From: Planctomycetota bacterium | GTDB lineage: Bacteria; Planctomycetota; Planctomycetia; Gemmatales; Gemmataceae | Length of the DNA: 35,356 nt | Reading direction: 5' to 3' | Assembly (NCBI GenBank): GCA_016872605.1 | Contig: VGZI01000049.1 | Span: 1-35,356, forward strand | Part shown: positions 28,145 through 35,356 of the stretch, in pieces | Numbering within the stretch: position 1 is the first letter of the stretch | Layout of the letters: each line of letters opens with the position of its first letter | Made by a program: the position numbers and the translations under genes | The notes under the pieces: model-generated | Database searches by the model: none | Seen by the model: the letters and a program-made list of their open reading frames with translations, nothing else | What the model was told of the DNA's origin: nothing

Positions 28145-28606
28145 TTATTTGCCGTTCGCCTTCACTTCTTCGGCCGCGGCCAGCTGCAAGTCGGCTACGA
28201 TTTGGGCGGCGCGATTGGCGTCGTGGACGGTGTCGAATGCCGCGTAGCCGATGAACTTTCCTCCCATGACGGCCATGGTCAGCCCTTGCAGATTGATGCC
28301 TGCCATCGCCCATTGTTGTGTTATGTGGTGGCCCAGACCGGCTTCATTGTCGCCTTCGATGCGGCGAACGATCGGCGAGTCGGCCTCGTGCATGCCGGCG
28401 GCTTTGGCGGCTCGCACTTGATTCGGACCGGTCACCGGCGCGACATAGAGGACGCCGAAGCCCGGCTTGTTCGGAAGCCGTTTGGTAAAGATGTACTCGA
28501 GGTTTGCATCTGCCTGAGCGAGATGAGCCAATTTTTCCGCCACGCTCCCGGGCTGATCGGTGATTTCGCACGACCAGACATGGACGCGATCCCATTTGAA
28601 GCTCAT
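28145..28606 (-). CDS. ACT-domain protein
   Basis: A 153-residue protein with two ACT-like regions. The first, VHVWSCEITDQPGSVAEKLAHLAQADANLEYIFTKR in style, begins near residue 8. A second beta-alpha-beta unit begins near residue 85 (GLGHHITQQWAMAGINLQGLTMAVMGGKFIGYAAFD pattern, quoted in outline). ACT domains bind amino acids or similar small molecules and regulate metabolism; here there is no attached enzyme, so it could be a stand-alone regulator. ATG 28606 is chosen because AAAGGCGG lies upstream and the domain starts there; the frame to 28786 adds non-conserved sequence. Confidence 0.78.
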   Translation of the reverse strand: MSFKWDRVHVWSCEITDQPGSVAEKLAHLAQADANLEYIFTKRLPNKPGFGVLYVAPVTGPNQVRAAKAAGMHEADSPIVRRIEGDNEAGLGHHITQQWAMAGINLQGLTMAVMGGKFIGYAAFDTVHDANRAAQIVADLQLAAAEEVKANGK

Positions 28607-28969
28607 GATGCACCGCCTTTCAATCACGGTAAAAGGAGTCATTCCGACCGAGCCGATTGAATCGGCTGTAATTCTGCAACGGCCAACATAGGCGTCATCC
28701 GCCTCGATGCCAAGAGCGAGAATGCGCGGATTTTGCTCCTCAGCGAAGCAGTTCCCGGCAGTCCATCGACTGACCGAAGGCCTCAAGGAATGAACGAATC
28801 CAGTGAGTGGATCGTCGTACTGGTAAGTCGTGGCGATCGGCCGCTCGAAAAAAATGCCCAGTTTGACGGAATTGCTGTTGCACGTTGCGGTTAGAAACCC
28901 GAAAATAGGCGGGGAGCATCGACATTTCGAGTTTCGGGGTCGAGTTTAGCCTCAGGAGGTTTAAGGCCT
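28607..28969. other. Divergent intergenic region
   Basis: No convincing gene was found. The region must contain the 5' signals of the ACT-domain gene (minus) and the Gly/Pro-rich protein gene (plus); AGGAGG lies upstream of the latter. No clear promoter pair or repeat was found. Confidence 0.5.
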
Positions 28970-31444
28970 ATGAAGCGTCTCCTGTTTATCGCCGGTCTTT
29001 TTTTCGTCAGCGCCGGTAGCGCGTCGGCCGATTACGTACTCATCAAGATCGATGTGAACAAGCTTAGCTTCTCCTCGCAGATGCCGAACGGCATGGGCGG
29101 CGGCGGGCCGCTTCCCGGCGGCGCCGGCGGCGGAGCGCCATTCCCTGGCGGCGCCGGCGGTGGTGCGCCATTCCCTGGCGGCGCCGGCGGCGGAGCGCCA
29201 TTCCCTGGCGGCGCCGGCGGTGGTGCGCCGTTCCCTGGCGGCGCCGGCGGTGGTGCGCCGTTCCCTGGCGGCGCCGGCGGTGGAGCGCCGTTTCCCGGCG
29301 GCGCCGGCGGCGGAACTCCTCCCGGTGGTTTTGGCGGGAAATTTGGCGGGCAAGCCGGCGGCGGCCCCATGATCCCTGGCGGTGCGGGTGGCGGTGTCCC
29401 CCCTGGCGGATTCGGCGGCGGCGTTCCGCCTGGCGGCATGGACCCGAACAAGCCGGCGGTCGATCCCGACGCCAAGTTCCTTTACGCGTGGGTCGAAATC
29501 AAGCCCACCAAGCAAATCATGGCCAATCAGATGATGCGCGTCTTCTCCATTGACCACAAGTGGGGCAAGAACAACTGGCTCATCATGTCCCCGATGTTTC
29601 CTCTCTTCGAAAACTACATCGTGGCCGACCCCTTCAGCAAAGACTTCGACCGTGATCTCAGTGCGGCCAAGAAGCCCAAGGAAAAGAACGTCAAGGACTT
29701 CTTGCACCTCGCTCGAAAAGCCCTCTCGCGCGGCCAAATGAAGGAGTTCCACAAAGCCATGGACGAGGCTGAGAAGGTCGATGCCAAGAATGCCATCGTC
29801 AAGAATTATCTAGCCGTTCGAAAGAAGCTGCAAAGTCCGTTCACTGCCGACGATCCCGCTCAGAAAGAGATCATCGATGAGTTGAAGACGCGCGGCTACA
29901 AGTTCACCGACAGCGACCGCGGACATTATCGCATGTACGCCCAGGTCAACGCCAGCGATGCCAATGGTACGGCAGCCATCAAGCGCCGCCTCGCCTTGAT
30001 GGAAGAGACCCTGGACAGTTTTTATTACTGGTTCGCCGTGCAAGACGATGGCCTAGACAAGGCCGTCCGGCAACCGAACCTGCCGCGCTATCGGCTGAAC
30101 GCGATCATGGCTGCATCGAAAGAAGAGTTCACAACCCGCCACGTCGAGTGGGGTGAAGTGCCCATGGCCGGCGACGGTTTCACGCCGCGCCGCGACAACG
30201 TGGTCGTTTTGTCCAATCGCGTTCGGCTCCAAGATCCGGTGTTCGATGAATATCAGCGCAAGCTCGACGACGCGCTCAAGGACGCCAATCTCAAGATGCA
30301 GCAGCTCAAGCTGACCATCACCAAAGAAGAGCTTCTCTCCGGCGACATCAGCAAACGCAAAGAAGCCTATGCGGCATTCGTTATCATCGGCGTTGCGCAG
30401 ACGGCCCTGCTGCTTTCCAAGGCCCTGGAAGACGACGCCGAGCGGCACACGGTCACGAATGCGTCCGTGCGCCAGCTGTTGATCGCGTCGGAAATGTTTC
30501 CTCGCAATGTGCAGATTCCCGAGTGGATGGTGGAAGGACTCGCCGGTTTCTTCGAGACGCCGACCGGCGCCCTCTATCCGAGCGTCGGTGCTCCAAGCTG
30601 GTCGCACCTGGTTTCCTTCAAGCATCTTTTGAAGACCAAACGTCTCGCGGCACCGTCGGACGTGCTGGACAAGGTCGTGACCGATCAGTACTTCCTGCAA
30701 GCCCGGCAAAAGACCAAGGCCGCCCAAGATCGCCGCGACAACGAGGAACTTCATGCACAAGCACGTGAATCGTGGGAGATGGCTCGCAGCACGGCGTGGG
30801 GTTTTGTGTACTACCTGGCCCAGGACCGCAAGCTGCATTATCTCTTCCGCTATGGTGAAGAACTCGACAAGCTGCCTCGCGACATGGACCTCAACTCGCA
30901 GGTCCTTCGCAGCGCCTTCGCGTCGGCCTTCGAGATGCGCGGCGTGCGCGATCCGCGGCAGGTCGACACCATCAAATTGAAGAATATGGCCAGCACGTGG
31001 TTTGACATCATGCAGCAGGCCAACCTCGATCTCGTCACCGTGCAGGCGTTTTACGAAAAGGAACGCGCCAAGTTCGACGTCACCTCCACCAAGCCGACGC
31101 CTCCGTCCTCAGGCGGCACAACGCCCGGAGGCATTCCGGGTGGCAACCCAGGCGGCGGGCCCGGAGTCGGTCCGCTTCCGGGAGGCAATCCCGGCGGATC
31201 GCCAATTCCAGGAGGAATCCCCGGCGGCAATCCAGGCGGAGCGCCAATCCCCGGCGGCATCCCGGGCGGCCCAGGCATTCCTGGAGGCATCCCGGGGGGC
31301 GGACCTGGCATTCCCGGAGGCATCCCAGGAGGACCGGGCATTCCAGGAGGACCCGCAATCCCCGGCGGCATCCCCGGTGGGGGACCAGGCCTGCCGGGCG
31401 CCCCAGGCGGTTTGCCTCCCGCTCCAGGCGGATTACCTCGTTAG
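28970..31444 (+). CDS. Secreted DUF1570-like protein with lost metalloprotease motif and Gly/Pro-rich ends
   Basis: An 824-residue secreted protein. A signal peptide (1-20) is followed by a Gly/Ala/Pro tandem-repeat region (about 45-160), a globular core (about 165-700) and a collagen-like Pro-Gly-Gly tail (about 718-824). Core residues 497-531 align in style with the gluzincin segment of DUF1570 proteins, where HEATHQL is followed by P-W-x-x-EGLAxxFE. Here NASVRQL (497-503) replaces the HExxH motif, while IPEWMVEGLAGFFE is kept. The zinc site therefore looks lost, suggesting a non-catalytic structural or binding protein. AGGAGG upstream supports the start. The family call is moderate. Confidence 0.75.
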   Translation: MKRLLFIAGLFFVSAGSASADYVLIKIDVNKLSFSSQMPNGMGGGGPLPGGAGGGAPFPGGAGGGAPFPGGAGGGAPFPGGAGGGAPFPGGAGGGAPFPGGAGGGAPFPGGAGGGTPPGGFGGKFGGQAGGGPMIPGGAGGGVPPGGFGGGVPPGGMDPNKPAVDPDAKFLYAWVEIKPTKQIMANQMMRVFSIDHKWGKNNWLIMSPMFPLFENYIVADPFSKDFDRDLSAAKKPKEKNVKDFLHLARKALSRGQMKEFHKAMDEAEKVDAKNAIVKNYLAVRKKLQSPFTADDPAQKEIIDELKTRGYKFTDSDRGHYRMYAQVNASDANGTAAIKRRLALMEETLDSFYYWFAVQDDGLDKAVRQPNLPRYRLNAIMAASKEEFTTRHVEWGEVPMAGDGFTPRRDNVVVLSNRVRLQDPVFDEYQRKLDDALKDANLKMQQLKLTITKEELLSGDISKRKEAYAAFVIIGVAQTALLLSKALEDDAERHTVTNASVRQLLIASEMFPRNVQIPEWMVEGLAGFFETPTGALYPSVGAPSWSHLVSFKHLLKTKRLAAPSDVLDKVVTDQYFLQARQKTKAAQDRRDNEELHAQARESWEMARSTAWGFVYYLAQDRKLHYLFRYGEELDKLPRDMDLNSQVLRSAFASAFEMRGVRDPRQVDTIKLKNMASTWFDIMQQANLDLVTVQAFYEKERAKFDVTSTKPTPPSSGGTTPGGIPGGNPGGGPGVGPLPGGNPGGSPIPGGIPGGNPGGAPIPGGIPGGPGIPGGIPGGGPGIPGGIPGGPGIPGGPAIPGGIPGGGPGLPGAPGGLPPAPGGLPR
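29116..29318 (+). repeat. In-frame 30-bp tandem repeat (GGAGGGAPFP)
   Basis: Six near-identical 30-base units encode GGAGGGAPFP. Differences are almost all synonymous third-position changes (for example GGCGGA/GGTGGT and CCATTC/CCGTTC), so the repeat is maintained at the protein level. There are no spacers, so it is not a CRISPR. Confidence 0.9.
31126..31440 (+). repeat. Gly/Pro low-complexity coding tail
   Basis: Irregular units encoding GGIPGG, GGNPGG and GGPGIPGG give a collagen-like tail of about 100 residues at the C-terminus of the preceding protein. The units are less regular than the 30-base repeat at the N-terminal end. Confidence 0.85.
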
Positions 31445-31476
31445 CTCAGAAATCAAAGTGCGAATCAGACGTGTCC

Positions 31477-31516
31477 CACGAACACCCAGGCGCGACCCCG
31501 CGTCTGGGTGTTCGTG
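31477..31516. repeat. Inverted repeat between convergent genes
   Basis: Arms 31477-31494 and 31499-31516 match at 17 of 18 positions around a 4-base loop. It lies between convergent genes and could serve as a bidirectional terminator-like hairpin; no T-run follows. Confidence 0.8.
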
Positions 31517-31539
31517 TTGGTGCTTCCGCTAGCAGCCGC

Positions 31540-32226
31540 CTACGCCTTGTCCACCGGCGGCTTGTCCTCGCCGCGCAGCATGTACCCCTTGCCCCAACAA
31601 GTCAGGATGATCGGAAAATCAAATCCATTGTCGATCTTCTTGCGCAAGTAACGGACATACACATCGACAACGTTGGATCGGCTCTTTTGCGCGGGGTAAA
31701 CATGATCGCGAATCTTGGCCCGGCTCACAGGCTTGCCCCGATGCTGAGCGAGAAAGTGAAGCAGGTCAAACTCGCGCGGCGTCAATCGAATCGCCAGCCC
31801 CGCTCGTTCCACCGTCCGTTCTGTCGTATCGATTTGCAAATCAAAGATAACGATCGCCTTGCTTCTACCGGCTGCCCCGCTTACGGGTGTCAGCGTCTGC
31901 AATCGCGTCGACAGGTCGTCCACGTCAATAGGCTTGGCGATGCAATCGTCGGCCCCGACGCTGAGCACCTCGATCTTGCCATTGATGCCGTCGAGATTCG
32001 TCAACACAACAATGCGGGACAGAATGCCGTCGCTGCGCCAGCGTTTGACGAGAGGCACGCCGGCATCGGAAACCGTCTCAAGGTCCAGCACAATGACGTC
32101 AAACGACTCCGCTCGCGCCATACGGTCGGCTTCCTTGCCGTCTTTGGCGGTCTCGACTTCAAATCCCTTTCGTTCCAGCGCACGTCTGAGGGGTTGCGAC
32201 CGGTTCTCGATCAAAAGCACTCGCAT
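31540..32226 (-). CDS. OmpR/PhoB-family response regulator
   Basis: A 228-residue regulator with an N-terminal receiver domain and a C-terminal winged-helix DNA-binding domain. In the receiver the phospho-acceptor D48 (VIVLDLE), T76 and K98 (AKP) are present. The acidic pocket is E7-N8 instead of the usual pair of acids, so metal binding may be altered. The DNA-binding domain starts at LTPREFDLLHFLAQHRGKPVSR and ends with VYVRYLRKKI and GKGYML. GGAGG upstream supports ATG 32226 over ATG 32286. No histidine kinase is adjacent, so it is an orphan here. It is divergent from the WD40 gene. Confidence 0.9.
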   Translation of the reverse strand: MRVLLIENRSQPLRRALERKGFEVETAKDGKEADRMARAESFDVIVLDLETVSDAGVPLVKRWRSDGILSRIVVLTNLDGINGKIEVLSVGADDCIAKPIDVDDLSTRLQTLTPVSGAAGRSKAIVIFDLQIDTTERTVERAGLAIRLTPREFDLLHFLAQHRGKPVSRAKIRDHVYPAQKSRSNVVDVYVRYLRKKIDNGFDFPIILTCWGKGYMLRGEDKPPVDKA

Positions 32227-32535
32227 GCGAAGCGGATCCTCCGATGACCTAGTGGAGACAGGAATCTTCCTTGTCATTGTTACCACAGTACGACGCGAGT
32301 CCTACATGCAAGTTCCAATCTAAGCCATTTTTAATCTCAATGATAAAGAACACGTAACCCGTCCTAATGACATCCGATGAGGCCCACACGTGTACTTTCG
32401 CCTTACCCGGATGCTCGCAACCAATTTGCCCCGCCCTGTTGACAGTCCGGCATGAACGTCCGAAACTAACAGTCCAACCACGATGCCGCCCGGAATGATC
32501 CCGCCGTCCGCCTTGCACCTTGAGGAGTCGCATCG
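32227..32535. other. Divergent intergenic region
   Basis: It lies between the response regulator (minus) and the WD40 gene (plus) and is more AT-rich in its middle (32320-32360). It probably holds both promoters, but no clear -35/-10 pair or operator repeat was recognised. Confidence 0.5.
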
Positions 32536-35356
32536 ATGACGCGCCGCATGCTAGCCACCGTCGGACTTTTCGCCCTTGTTCTGAGCGTCGCCTGCCTGCC
32601 GATGATTGCCCAGGACAAAGGTGGCACAGCGGTCGTACATCACCTGAAGGGCCATGGCGACGGTGTCTACGCCGTCGCCTACAGCCCCGATGGCAAGTTC
32701 CTCGTGACGGCCAGCTTCGATAATACGCTCAAGCTGTGGGACGTGGCGTCCGGCAAGGAGGTCCGAACCTACGGCGGCGCTGCCGGGCACACCAAGCAAG
32801 TGATCTGTGTGGGGTTCAGCTCCGACGGTTCGATGATCGCATCGGGCAGCACCGACAACACGCTCAAGGTCTGGGATGTCCCGGTGAGCACACCGATTCG
32901 CTCGCTGAAGACCAACGACGCGGCACAAGCCGTCGCTCTAAGCTCCGATGGATTGAAACTCGCGATTGGCGGCAAGGACGGCTCGCTTCGGCTCGTGGCG
33001 CCGACCGACTTCAAGGAACTGGTCAAGTTCGAGTCGGGCCATCAAGGCCCCGTCACCGGCGTCGCTTTCAACGGCAACAACACGGTCCTGGCATCCGTCG
33101 GCGCCGACCGCACTTTGCGCTACTGGAACGTCGTGAATGGCCAACTCATATCGGTCGTCGGCGCGCATACGGCCGGCGTCAATGCGGTCGCCATCAACCC
33201 CAACAACACGGCGGCCTACACCGTTGGCGACGACGGCAATCTGAAGTTCTGGCAGCAACCGCCGCCGGCCCTGGCCAAGACCTTTCCTGGCCATGGCGCT
33301 CCGATTCGAGCACTGGCGATGACGACCGATAATGCCGCGTTCTACACCGCGAGTGACGACCGCACCGTACGTCACTACACCCTGGCCGGCGCGAAGGAAG
33401 TCCGCGCCCTGGTCGGTCCAGCGAGCGGCATCTCCAGCGTCGCGACGCACCCCGCCAACGCTTTCATCGCCGCCGGCACGCTCGATAGCCGAGTTTTCCT
33501 TTGGAACAACACGGATGCCAAGGTTCTGTCGAGTTGGCTTGCGCACGCCGGCGCCGTCCACAGCGTCCAGGTCAGTCCACAGAGCACTCAAATGATGACG
33601 GCCGGCGCGGACGGACTTGTGAAGTTCTGGGCTTTGCCTCCGGTGCCGCCTCGCGTGATCGCGCATGCCGACACTGTTTTGGCCGCGGCGGCGAGCCCGG
33701 ACGGTAAGAAGTTGTACACGGGCACAAATGACAAGTTCGTGCGCATCTGGAACACGGCGAACCTTGCCATGGAAAAACAATTCGCGGGCCATACGGCGCC
33801 GGTGTCGGCCGTCGCGGTAAGCTCCAATTTGCAAGTCCTCGCTTCCGCCAGCGCCGACAGCACGATTCGCCTGTGGAATCAGCAAACGGCCAAAGAATCC
33901 GATATTATCATCACGCCCGCCCCGATCACGTCGCTCGGCATCAACGCCACCGGCTCGCAAATGTTGTCCGCATCCGCCGACGGCGCGGTCCGTTTGTGGT
34001 CCTTGCCGCTCGTCGCGCCGAAGGCGTTCGTTCATCCCGATCAGGTCGCGACGCTCGTTGTCACGGCCGATGGCGCCAAGATGCTGACGGCCGGCAACGA
34101 CAAGATCGTTCGGCTCTGGAACGTCGCCAGTGGCGTGAAGGAAAAGGACTTTGCCGGACCGACGCTTCCTGCCACGGCCATCGCAATCAGTTCCAACGGG
34201 GCAGTAATCGCAGCGGCGTCGGCGGACAAGACCGTAACGCTTTGGAACGCGGCGGACGCCAAGGTGCTGCACAAGCTGCCGATGCCAGCGAATCCGACTG
34301 CGGTTGCCTTCAGCGCCGATGCTCAAAGTGTTTTCGTCGGTCTCGGCGACAACACCATCAAGCAGATCAAAGTCGCCGACGGCAAAGAAATCAAGACGCT
34401 GCCGGCCGTGCACAAAGGCCCCGTCGTGGCCTTTACGCTGAGTCCCAAGGGAGATGTGCTGTTCTCCGCAAGCGCCGACAAGACGGTGCAAACCTGGAGT
34501 TTGCCGGACGGCGCCGCCAAGGCCAAGCTTGACCACATCGGCCCGATCACCGCGATGACTCTAAGTAAGGATGGCACGCGTTTGGCGGCGCTTGCGGAAA
34601 AGGTCGTCAAGGTTTGGACGATCCCGGACAGCAAGGAAGTCGCCGCGATCAAGCTGCAAGGCGATGCCAAGCACATTTCGCTGTCGCATGACAACGCCCG
34701 AGTCGTCGTCGCCGGCAGCGACAAGCTCGCTCGCGTCTATGAGCTTGACGGCAAGCTACTCGAACTCTTGCCTCATGACGGCCCCGTGCACGCGGCTGCC
34801 TTCGTGGACGCCAAGAAGATCATCACCGCGGGCGCCGATAAAGCCGCCAAGCTCTGGACATCGTCGCTGGTATGGCATCGCCAACACCAGGGCACCGTTC
34901 GTCAGGCCCTGTTCACGCCCAAAGGAGACCAGATTATCTCCGCCGGCGACGACAAGGCGGTACGCATCTGGACGGCCGCCGACGGCAAGGAGTTCAAGTC
35001 ACTCGCCAACGAAACGCCGATCACGCACCTGAGCTTGAATGCCGATGCCAGCAAGATCGCGACCGCCGGCGCCGACAAGAACGTCAAGATCTGGACCATC
35101 GCCGACGGCAAATCAACATCGATCCCAATGCCGGGCGCTATTCAAGGGTTGGCCCTGACTCCGAATGCCCAGCGTGTCGCCGTCGCCCTTGCGGACGGCC
35201 CGACGCACGTCGTCCGCGTCCATGATCTGGCGCTTGGCAAAGACGTGCAGGTCTTCGCCGATCATGCCGCCGCCGTGACGTCGCTGCAGTTCTTGGGCGA
35301 TGGACGCACGTTGGTGTTGGCATCCGCCGACAAGACGGCCCGACTCCTCGATGTGG
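32536..35356 (+). CDS. Secreted WD40-repeat protein (3' end outside window)
   Basis: At least 940 residues; the gene continues past the window edge. A signal peptide (about 1-25, MTRRMLATVGLFALVLSVAC then LPMIAQ) is followed by about twenty WD40-type repeats. Repeats end in units such as ASFDNTLKLWDV, GSTDNTLKVWDV, ASADSTIRLWNQ and AGADKNVKIWTI, so two or three seven-bladed propellers are likely. No catalytic domain is visible in the part present. Planctomycetes often place such repeats before cytochrome-type or DUF1549/1553 domains; whether that holds here cannot be seen. GAGGAG about nine bases upstream supports ATG 32536. It would act as an extracytoplasmic interaction scaffold. Confidence 0.9.
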   Translation, partial: MTRRMLATVGLFALVLSVACLPMIAQDKGGTAVVHHLKGHGDGVYAVAYSPDGKFLVTASFDNTLKLWDVASGKEVRTYGGAAGHTKQVICVGFSSDGSMIASGSTDNTLKVWDVPVSTPIRSLKTNDAAQAVALSSDGLKLAIGGKDGSLRLVAPTDFKELVKFESGHQGPVTGVAFNGNNTVLASVGADRTLRYWNVVNGQLISVVGAHTAGVNAVAINPNNTAAYTVGDDGNLKFWQQPPPALAKTFPGHGAPIRALAMTTDNAAFYTASDDRTVRHYTLAGAKEVRALVGPASGISSVATHPANAFIAAGTLDSRVFLWNNTDAKVLSSWLAHAGAVHSVQVSPQSTQMMTAGADGLVKFWALPPVPPRVIAHADTVLAAAASPDGKKLYTGTNDKFVRIWNTANLAMEKQFAGHTAPVSAVAVSSNLQVLASASADSTIRLWNQQTAKESDIIITPAPITSLGINATGSQMLSASADGAVRLWSLPLVAPKAFVHPDQVATLVVTADGAKMLTAGNDKIVRLWNVASGVKEKDFAGPTLPATAIAISSNGAVIAAASADKTVTLWNAADAKVLHKLPMPANPTAVAFSADAQSVFVGLGDNTIKQIKVADGKEIKTLPAVHKGPVVAFTLSPKGDVLFSASADKTVQTWSLPDGAAKAKLDHIGPITAMTLSKDGTRLAALAEKVVKVWTIPDSKEVAAIKLQGDAKHISLSHDNARVVVAGSDKLARVYELDGKLLELLPHDGPVHAAAFVDAKKIITAGADKAAKLWTSSLVWHRQHQGTVRQALFTPKGDQIISAGDDKAVRIWTAADGKEFKSLANETPITHLSLNADASKIATAGADKNVKIWTIADGKSTSIPMPGAIQGLALTPNAQRVAVALADGPTHVVRVHDLALGKDVQVFADHAAAVTSLQFLGDGRTLVLASADKTARLLDV

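Noticed and set aside
29116-29318. Regular 30-base repeats resembling a CRISPR array
   Set aside because: The units are contiguous with no spacers and encode an in-frame peptide repeat inside a secreted protein.

Overview
The window looks like ordinary chromosome from a planctomycete, most likely of the Gemmatales/Gemmataceae type. Pointers are the LEPR-XLL-like N-terminal motif on an FG-GAP surface protein, signal peptidases carrying a zinc ribbon and a large insertion, a very long SecA with a C-terminal SEC-C motif, an archaeal/eukaryal-type prolyl-tRNA synthetase, secreted Gly/Pro-rich and WD40 proteins, and a moderately high G+C content. The lineage is inferred from protein style only; no marker such as 16S rRNA is present.

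Layout. 1-2000: a secreted FG-GAP protein broken by an apparent frameshift; its C-terminal part carries a transglutaminase-like Cys/His/Asp set. 2446-3170: tRNA-Arg(ACG) with a candidate promoter, then a convergent HD-domain (MESH1-like) hydrolase. 3316-6706: one complete signal peptidase I, followed by a second signal peptidase whose Ser half and Lys half are separate, ATGA-overlapping genes. 6795-12224 (minus strand): a P1B metal ATPase fused to an HflK-like SPFH domain, followed by HflC-like and HflK-like SPFH proteins. 12362-12892: a small secreted protein. 13111-15120: a plus-strand run of an LpxL/HtrB-like acyltransferase, a DUF420-like membrane protein and ScpB. 15193-17528 (minus): an RraA-like protein, then ProRS. 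17652-19456: a small membrane protein, a LOG-family nucleotide hydrolase and a DUF4282 protein. 19463-19640 (minus): a class I cyclic-di-GMP riboswitch with its own intrinsic terminator and no downstream gene. 19801-23967: SecA. 24357-28606: a zinc-ribbon membrane protein, a TIM-barrel sugar epimerase, two secreted DsbD-N-like domains and an ACT-domain protein. 28970-31444: a degenerate DUF1570-like metalloprotease between Gly/Pro repeats. 31540-32226: an OmpR-type regulator. 32536-end: a secreted WD40 protein running off the window.

Themes. Many genes concern the cell envelope: export (SecA), signal-peptide removal (two signal peptidase loci), membrane quality control (SPFH/HflKC), lipid acylation, periplasmic redox and secreted surface proteins. 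Nearly every gap between genes holds a long, often perfect, inverted repeat. Several of these fall into recurring sequence families, which suggests dispersed REP/MITE-like elements that may double as 3'-end structures.

The observations most worth following are the ATPase-SPFH fusion operon, the orphan c-di-GMP riboswitch lying antisense to its neighbours, and the two-polypeptide signal peptidase whose second half has a lipoprotein signal.
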